This document shows, one piece after another, positions 57,303 to 64,000 of a DNA stretch of 64,000 nt. The position numbers and the translations under genes were made by a program. Within the stretch, counting starts at the first letter, position 1. Each line of letters begins with the position of its first letter. The notes beneath the pieces were generated by a model. The model had not been told where the DNA came from and made no database searches. It saw nothing but the letters and a program-made list of their open reading frames with translations. The DNA lies in the NCBI RefSeq assembly GCF_947179515.1, contig NC_067474.1:101741253-101805252 (forward strand), given 5' to 3'. Source of the stretch: Apodemus sylvaticus. Taxonomy: Eukaryota > Chordata > Mammalia > Rodentia > Muridae.

Positions 57303-57480
57303 GTCCTGAGACAAAGTGTAGAGGACTCTCCTGGGCTAGGATACTGTACTTCATGCTCAGATTCTGCCATCTCAAAAATCTCACTCATTTTGGAACAAAT
57401 TCAAACACCCCACCTAGGTATTTCAGCAGTATAAGCAATATTGTGTCTTTCTGTAGAGGCATTTGTTCTCCATTTATTCA

Positions 57481-57526
57481 TATTTATTTGTTTGTTTGTT
57501 TATTTATTTATTTATTTATTTATTTA
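57481..57526 (+). promoter_or_regulatory. AU-rich element, 3' flank
   Basis: TATTTATTTGTTTGTTTG followed by about seven ATTT units, 180 bp after the terminal TGA. Confidence 0.65.
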
Positions 57527-57529
57527 GTG

Positions 57530-58569
57530 TACTGTTGGTATACTTCACTTATTTTGTATGGTAATTTCATATTTCTGTGTTTACTTTAATGTAGCAAATA
57601 TATATGCAACCAGCTAATTTTCTATGTTCTACAAATTATTCCTAAATGAATCTGTTTTGAGTTTTTCTTATTTTCATATTTTCAAATATTTTTAATGTTT
57701 AAATTGATATTCTGCAGTATAACAATTATATGCATGGCCAGGATGCAAATATTGTGGATGCATGTGACATTGCCTAGGTCAATATGAGTAGATCTACTCA
57801 TCTCATACTTGTCCTTCATTGGTGGCCAAATCTATACTTTACACCTTCCAGTGTAGTGTTCTACTGTATATACAGCTAGCATGCTGTGCAGAAGGAAGGC
57901 AGGATATCTTGTTCGTCTCAAATTGTGCCTTAGTCCTCTTTTACCAACTCTTCCTCACACTTAACAGCCTCCTTCTTCCTTCACTCTGGAACCTATTCCA
58001 CTCTTAATTTTCTGTGCATCTAACTGAAAACAGAAGTCCTCCACATGAACAACTGCAGAAGAAAGCAATAGTCTTGTAGGATTTATGAAACTTAAGACAA
58101 GAGAACATGAGTTCTGACACCATCTTTGCAATTGTACTCTCTTGGGGTTAGGTACAAGCTGGAAAGATGAGGATGAGATTCCCTGTATAGCAGAGTGCTA
58201 GGAAGTTTGATAGCTGCTGTACACATCTCAGCATTGTAAGAGTAATACTATCTTGGGATCCATATCAGAATCTCCACATACATACACTCCAAGGAAGAAC
58301 CAGCACTGGGGGTGGAGGTAACATCCTTAGAGAGTGAGAAATGTAAAAGAAACTCCTTTGCCTATGAGTCATTTATGGGAATAAAGAGGAAAAGCATCAT
58401 CTGGTGCTTTGTTCTAAAGAGACTCTCTGCTATGAAGGTTCTGTCCAGTCACTGCTCAATTACACAAGCCTCTGAAGCCAGGGAACATCGCTTTTCCCCT
58501 AATTTATTCAAGAAAGATATGGCCAAAATGCTGCTTGAAGAGAAATACATGCATATTCAATGAATTAAG

Positions 58570-58633
<64 letters not shown>

Positions 58634-58797
58634 TGTATGTATGTGTGTGTGTGTGTATGTGTGTACACATGCATATGTGTGTATGTGTGTGTTTGCCTGT
58701 ATATTTGTAAGCACAGGTACAAAGCTGTGTGTGTTCTTGCACTGTAAGAGGAATAGAATTTCAGGGAGAAAGAGAGAAGTTTAAATTCTCTGCAGTT
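57530..58797. other. 3' flank of the sixth Ifna, non-coding
   Basis: 57720-58300 corresponds to 29812-30430 of unit B and 58310-58500 to 31690-31860, so this is another copy of the ancestral unit. It includes a (TC)n run at 58573-58616 and TG-rich repeat to about 58700. No gene seen. Confidence 0.65.
58573..58700 (+). repeat. (TC)n(TG)n microsatellite
   Basis: A pure CT run of about 44 bp and then interrupted TG/TATG repeats. Confidence 0.95.
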
Positions 58798-58910
58798 AAT
58801 AGAGCAGCCCTCAGAATTTCTTTTGTTGTTGAGAATAGTTTTAGCTATCCTGTTTTTTTTTTTTTTTTTTTTGTTATTCCAGATGAATTTGAGAATTGCT
58901 TTTTCTAACT

Positions 58911-59762
58911 CTATGAAGAACTGAGTTGGGATTTTGATGGGTATTGTGTTGCGTTGAATCTGTATATTGCTTTTGGCAAAATGGCCATTTTAATTATATT
59001 AATCCTGCCAATCCACAAGCATCGGAGATTTTTCCATTTTCTGATGTCTTCTTCAATTTCCTTCTTCACAGACTTGAAGTTCTTGTCATACAGATCTTTC
59101 ACTTGCTTGGCCAGAGTCACACCAAGATACTTTATATTGTTTGTGGCTATTGTGTAGGGCATCATTTCTCTAATTTCTTTCCCAGCCTGCTTATCCTTTG
59201 AGTATAGGAAGGCTACTGATTTGATTGAGGTGATTTTATAACCTGCCACTTTGCTGAAGTTGTTTAGTTCAGCTGTAGGAGTTCTCTGGTGGAGTTTTTT
59301 GTGTCACTATCATATCAAGTAGACTATCATATCATCTGCAAATAGTGATAGTTTGACTTCTTCCTTTCCAATTTGTATTCCTTTGACCTCCTTAGTTGTC
59401 TGATTGTCCTAGGTAGTACCTCAAGTACAATATTGAAAAGATAAAGAGAGAGGTGGCAGTCTTGTCTAGTCCCTGATTTTAGTGGGATTGCTTCAAGTTT
59501 CTCTTCATTTAGCTTGATGTTGGCTACCGGCTTGATGTACATTGCTTTTACTATGTTTAGGTATAAGCCTTGAATTCCTGTTATTTTCAAGACTTTAAGC
59601 ATGAAAGGATGCTGAATGTTGTCAAATGCTTTTTCAGCATTAAATGAAATGACTATGTGATTTTTTTTCTTTGAGTTTGTTTATGTAGTGGATTGCATTG
59701 ATGGATTTCCTTATATTGAACCATCCCTGCATCCCTGGAATGAAGCCTACTTGATCATGGTG
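58911..59762 (-). pseudogene. L1 ORF2 RT segment, inverted part, with stops
   Basis: Readable minus-strand pieces: QVGFIPGMQGWFN-like at the 59760 end, FDNIQHPFMLKVLKITGIQGLYLNIVKAMY, LKSGTRQDCHLSLYLFNIVLEVLPRTIRQ (59602-59327), then after a frame change AGYKITSIKSVAFLYSKDKQAGKEIREMM and GRINIIKMAILPKAIYRFNATQ (59249-58911). The FADD motif region is frameshifted and stopped near 59327. Confidence 0.85.
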
Positions 59763-59767
59763 GATGA

Positions 59768-60970
59768 TAGTTTCTGGGGGAATCAGTATCCTGGAGGACC
59801 TCAAGCAATACTACAGAGCAACAGTGTTAAAAACTGCATGGTATTGGTACAGTGACAGGCAGGCAGATCAATGGAATAGGATTGAAGATCTAGAAATGAA
59901 CCCACACACCTATGGCCACTTGATCTTTGACAAAGGAGCTGAAAACAACCAGTGGATAAATGATAGCCTTTTCAACAAATGGTGCTGGTTCAACTGAAGG
60001 TCAGCATGTAGAAGAATGCGAATTGATCCATCCTTATCTCCTTGTATTAAGCCAGGTGAATCAAGGACCTCCAGGTAAAGCCAGACACTCTGAATCTAAT
60101 AGAAAAGAAACTGGGGAAGACCCTTGAGGACATTGGTATAGGGGGAAAGTTTCTGAACAGAACACAAATAGCTTATGCTCTAAGATCAAGAATTGACAAA
60201 TGGGACCTCATAACATTACAAAGTTTCTGTAAGGCAAAGGACACCATCAAAAGAACAAATCAGCAACCAACAAATTGGGAAAAGATCTTCACCAACCCTA
60301 CATCTGACAAAGGGCTAATATCCAATATATACAAAGAACTCAAGAAGTTAGACCCCAGAAAGCTAATAACCCTATTAAAAATGGGGAACAGAGCTAAACA
60401 AAGAATTTTCACCCAAAGAACTTTGGATGGCTGAGAAGCATCTTAAAAAATGTTCAACATCATTAGTCATTCAGGAAATGTAAATCAAAACAACCCTGAG
60501 ATTTCACCTCACACCATTCAAAATGGCTAAGATTAAAATCTCAGGAGACAGGAGGTGTTGGCGAGGATGTGGAGAAAGAGGAACACTCCTCCACTGCTGG
60601 TGGGCTTGCAAGTTGGTACAACCACTCTGGAAATCAGTCTGGCGGTTCCTCAGAAAACTGGGCATGTCACTTCTGGAGGACCCTGCTATACCACTCCTGG
60701 GCATATACCCAGAGGATTCCCCAGCATGTAATAAGGATACATGCACCACTATATTCATAGCAGCATTATTTATAATAGCCAGAAGCTGGAAAGAACCCAG
60801 GTGTCCCTCAATGGAGGAATGGATAAAAAATAATGTGGTATATATGCATAATGGAGTTCTATTCAGCCATTAAAAACAATGAATTCATGAAATTCTTAGA
60901 CAAATGGATGGAGCTGGAGAACATCATACTAAGTGAGGTAACCCAGTCTCAAAAGATCAATCATGGTATG
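59768..60970 (+). pseudogene. L1 ORF2 C-terminal part, frameshifted
   Basis: SGGISILEDLKQYYRATVLKTAWYWYSDRQADQWNR to 59997, then several indels. The Cys-rich end is CWRGCGERGTLLHCWWACKLVQPLW (60523 onward), stopping at 60873. The normal SLISGY end is mutated to DKWF near 60985. Confidence 0.85.
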
Positions 60971-61250
60971 CACTCACTGATAAGTGGTTTTTAGTCTAAA
61001 AACTTTGAATACCCAAGACATAATCCACATATTAAATGATGTCCAAAAAGAATGGAGGAGTAGCCCCTGGTTCTGGAAAGACTCAGTGAAGCGGTATAGG
61101 GGAATACCAGAACAGGAAAGTGAGAAGGGGTGGATGGGGTTCAGGGGAAAGGAAGAGGGCTTATGGGACTTTTGGAGAGTGGGGAAATCATTTGAAATGT
61201 AAATAAAAAATATATCGAATAAAAAAAGAGAGAGAAAATAGAGCAGCCCT

Positions 61251-61488
61251 ATGGACACACTTCATAGATTCCTGTTTCTTTTACTTTTCTAAACATTTGA
61301 AATCCTTTGGATCTAAAGCGTGAGAGAACATACTTCCTGGATAAGGATTCTAAGATAGAGGAATGAAAAAGATTGAGGGATTAAGGGCAGTACGAAGTGT
61401 CTTTACAGCAAAGCAAAGAATTACTTTAGTTAGTATTTAGCATTAGTAGGTAGGTGAGGGAACCTGGTCTCTTTTTTTTTTATTTGTT
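61251..61488. other. Short intergenic stretch
   Basis: No feature seen; presumably the ancestral Ifna-unit spacer between L1 insertions. Confidence 0.5.
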
Positions 61489-61667
61489 TTATTAGATATA
61501 GTCTTTATTTACATTTCAAATGATTTCCCCTTTCCTGGTTCTCCCCTCCCCAAAAGTCCCATAAACCCTCTCCTCTCCCCCTGTTCCCCAAACAACCTAC
61601 TCCTGCTTCCCTGTCCTGGTATTCCCCTACTCGGCTGCATCTAGCCTTTCCAGGACCAGGGGCCTGG
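61489..61667 (-). mobile_element. 5'-truncated L1 3' end, minus strand
   Basis: TTTATTTACATTTCAAATGATTTCCCC...CCAGGACCAGGGGCC is the antisense L1 3' UTR. It is followed by 61668-61725, which is Ifna-unit spacer (compare 7750-7800 and 32318-32370). Confidence 0.8.
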
Positions 61668-61727
61668 GGACATAGTTTCAAGGTATCTGACAATAGTTCT
61701 ACATACTCTGAAACTAGATGAAGTAAA

Positions 61728-62885
61728 AACTGATCCTTTGGTAAAGGAAGAAATAAAGAAATCAAAGATTTCTTAGAAATTGATGAAAATGAAGGCACAA
61801 CATATCCAAATTTATGGGACACAATGAAAGTAGTGCTAAGAGGAAAACTCATAGCCCTTAGTACCTCCAAAAAGAAACTGGAGAGAGCATATACTAGCAG
61901 CTTAACAGCACACCTGAAAGTCCTGGAACAAAAAGAGGCTAATGCACCCAGGAGGAGTAGAAGACAGGAAATCATCAAACTCAGGGCTGAAATCAATCAA
62001 ATAGAAACAAAGAGAACCATACAAAGAATCAATAAAACCAGGAGCTGGTTCTTTGAGAAAATCAACAAGATAGATAAACCCTTAACCAGACTAATCAAAG
62101 GGCACAGAGACAGTATCCAAATTAACAAAATTAAAAATGAAAAGGGAGATATAACAACAGAAACTGAGGAAATTCAAAACAATCATCAGATCCTACTACA
62201 AAAGCCTATACTCAACACAATTGGAAACTGGAACACTCCTCCACTGCTGGCAGGGTTGCAAGCTGGTACAACCACTCTGGAAATCAGTCTGGCGGTTCCT
62301 CAGAAAACTGGGCATGACACTTCCAGAGGACCCAGCTATACCACTCCTGGACATATAACCAGAGGATTCCCAAGCATGCAATAAGGACACATGCTCCACT
62401 ATGTTCATAGCAGCCTTATTTATAATAGCCAGAAGCTGGAAAGAACCCAGATGTCCTTCAATGGAGGAATGGATACAGAAAACGTGGTATATTAACACAA
62501 TGCAATACTACTCATCAATTAAAAACAATGAATTCATGAAATTCTTAGGCAAATGGTTAGAACTGGAAAATATCATCCTAAATGTGGTAACCCAATCACA
62601 AAAGAACACAAAGGAATGCAGTCTCTGATAAGTGGATATTAGCCCAGAAGCTCTGAATTCCCAAGACACAACTCACATATCAAATGATTCCCAAGAAGAA
62701 GGAAGGAGAGGGCCCTGGTCCTGGAAAGGCTTGATGCAGCATTGTAGGGGAGTACCAGGACAGAGAAGTGGGAGGGGGTTGATTGGGGAATGTGCAGAGG
62801 GAAGATGGCTTATGGGACATATGGGGAGGGGACAACCGGGAAAGGGAAAATCATTTGGAATGTAAACAAAGAATATAAAAAATAA
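61728..62885 (+). mobile_element. L1 with ORF2 internal deletion
   Basis: Begins within the ORF2 EN-RT linker (LVKEE-like, then DTMKVVLRGKLIALS, RRQEIIKLRAEINQIE, RINKTRSWFFEKINKIDKPL). It jumps at about 62222-62236 straight into the C-terminal NTPPLLAGLQAG-type sequence, then the 3' UTR and an A-rich end at about 62885. The RT domain is wholly absent. GGAA is shared at the junction. Frame 61824-62384 crosses the junction but runs out of the normal ORF2 frame after it. Confidence 0.8.
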
Positions 62886-62990
62886 GAAAGAAAACTTGCC
62901 CACAGCAGAAAAGCAAATGTTCTGTTTAGAGTGAGTTTCTAGGGGAGAGAAAGATAGACTTTAACGTTCTCTTACACAGAAGGGATTTTT

Positions 62991-63278
62991 TTTTCTTTTT
63001 TTTTTTATTCGATATAATTTTTTATTTACATTTCAAATGATTTCCCCTTTTCTAGCCCCCCACTCCCCGAAAGTCCCATAAGCCCCTTTCTCTTCCCCTG
63101 TCCTCCCACCCACCCCTTCCTATTTCCCCGTTCTGGTTTTGCCGAATACTGCTTCACTGAGTCTTTCCAGAACAAGGGGCCACTCCTCCTTTCTTCTTGT
63201 ACCTCATTTGATGTGTGGATTATGTTTTGGGTATTCCAGTTTTCTAGGTTAATATCCACTTATTAGTGAGTGCATAGG
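62991..63278 (-). mobile_element. Short 5'-truncated L1 3' end with target-site duplication
   Basis: T-rich tail, then antisense L1 3' UTR up to the ORF2 stop region (ATATCCACTTATTAGTGAGTGCAT). Flanked by AGGGATTTTT at 62981-62990 and 63279-63288. The 3' UTR closely matches the young L1s in unit B. Confidence 0.85.
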
Positions 63279-63288
63279 AGGGATTTTT

Positions 63289-64000
63289 AAAATATCATCT
63301 GAAGCCATATAAAATTGTTTGTTAATTAAATTCAATTGATCATAATTTACAAAATGAGTACAAAGATTTTGAAGTCTGAAAACACAGAAATGACCACGCA
63401 GATCCCTAGCTGTTGTTAAGAAGTGTTGCAAATTGATATAAACATTGGTACTGACCCCATACTACAATATTCTGTGCATAATTATAAACATCACATGCTA
63501 ATTAGAATAATTATAAAAATTTTATAATTGTAGTAGCGGTCATAGTATAGAACTGGAGGTCCTAAGCAGTTGAAATACAAAGTTCAGATTCTTTACCTGT
63601 CTGTTGAAGTTTGGAAACAAAACCTCACTGGAGGTTCCACAAGTTGTAGATTGCCAGTTGGGGGAGCAGAGTTCACAGGGCACTTGAACCTTCATAACAT
63701 TCCTCAGGAATTAACTTTATCAGTGAAAACCCATTGATTATTTAGATGAGTAGATTAATAGGTAGGTTTTCCAGAAGGTTATGGGACTCCATCCTAAAGA
63801 CATACTTTGTCCCTACTTGTTTCTTGGCCAACTTGAAGTGAGGAACATTGTGAGTCACATGTTCATCCTATTATGTAATGAGCCTAGAAATCCATGGAGT
63901 TAATGGTCTAAAGTCGTTTGACAAAATAAGTAAATATATTAGTAGTATGATTTTTAATTTCTTATTATTCTTGTATATGTGTAGGAGTGTGTGTGTGTGT
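63289..64000. other. Ifna-unit spacer leading to the TG-rich tract, non-coding
   Basis: 63290-64000 is collinear with 7870-8590 (unit A) and 32450-33190 (unit B), down to the GGTCTAAAG...CTTATTATTCTTGTATATGTG passage and the first TG repeats. No gene is in the window here. Confidence 0.8.

Larger units (their letters stand above)
58812..61236 (+). mobile_element. Twin-primed L1 (5' part inverted), with target-site duplication
   Basis: Target-site duplication AATAGAGCAGCCCT is at 58798-58811 and 61237-61250. 58812-59762 carries ORF2 RT sequence on the minus strand. 59768-61236 carries the following ORF2 C-terminus, 3' UTR and A tail on the plus strand. The minus piece starts at the ORF2 position where the plus piece begins (AAC-AAA-AGA-AAT-TCT against TTCTGGGGGAATCAG). 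This is the signature of twin-priming during target-primed reverse transcription. Confidence 0.9.

Overview
This window comes from the genome of a murine (mouse-like) rodent. It covers part of the type I interferon-alpha cluster. The evidence is intronless genes encoding 185-187 aa preproteins of the IFN-alpha type (23-residue signal peptide, mature N-terminal Cys-Asp-Leu-Pro, the conserved Cys pairs, and a C-terminal HSPCAWEVVR block). These genes sit in DNA dominated by murine L1 LINEs, B1/B2/B4-type SINEs and long (TG)n/(AG)n microsatellites. The species cannot be fixed from the sequence alone. The L1 ORF2 sequence looks mouse-like rather than rat-like to me, but that is recollection, not a search.

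Six IFN-alpha loci were found, all on the + strand. Three have open reading frames: 10372-10929, 37112-37669 and 47722-48285. Three are broken: 4618-5160 and 27288-27829 are frameshifted and share one old lesion, and 56733-57302 has a single in-frame TAG. Each locus has a TATTTAA box about 80-100 bp before the ATG, a purine-rich GAAA-type virus-response element upstream of that, a shared AAAATGCCCAGACAC-like motif further upstream, and ATTTA-type AU-rich repeats in the 3' flank.

Layout: (1) 1-1790, the 5' end of an L1 on the minus strand. (2) 1790-14568, duplication unit A: pseudogene, then intact Ifna, then an LTR/CA-rich block. (3) 14575-24256, a spacer with an orphan L1 RT fragment, a 3-4 kb non-coding block of diverged repeats that looks like a retrocopy of the lncRNA Norad, and an internally deleted minus-strand L1. 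(4) 24257-41365, duplication unit B, the partner of A, enlarged by two L1 insertions with clear target-site duplications and by segments that A has lost. (5) 41366-50957, spacer plus the third intact Ifna and an inverted L1 complex. (6) 50958-64000, older L1 debris, the nonsense-mutated Ifna, a textbook twin-primed (inverted) L1 with target-site duplication, and several further L1 pieces. The last bases re-enter the unit at the point that, in units A and B, lies about 1.8-4 kb before an intact Ifna gene.

How it works together: the intact genes should encode secreted IFN-alpha cytokines that are induced by IRF3/IRF7, act through IFNAR1/IFNAR2, and have short-lived ARE-containing mRNAs. The rest records cluster growth by tandem duplication, gene decay and L1 remodelling. 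I saw no CRISPR, prokaryotic or clearly novel protein-coding system. Of the new observations, the strongest are the Norad-like block, the structure of the A/B duplication, and the non-canonical Cys and glycosylation pattern of one interferon subtype.
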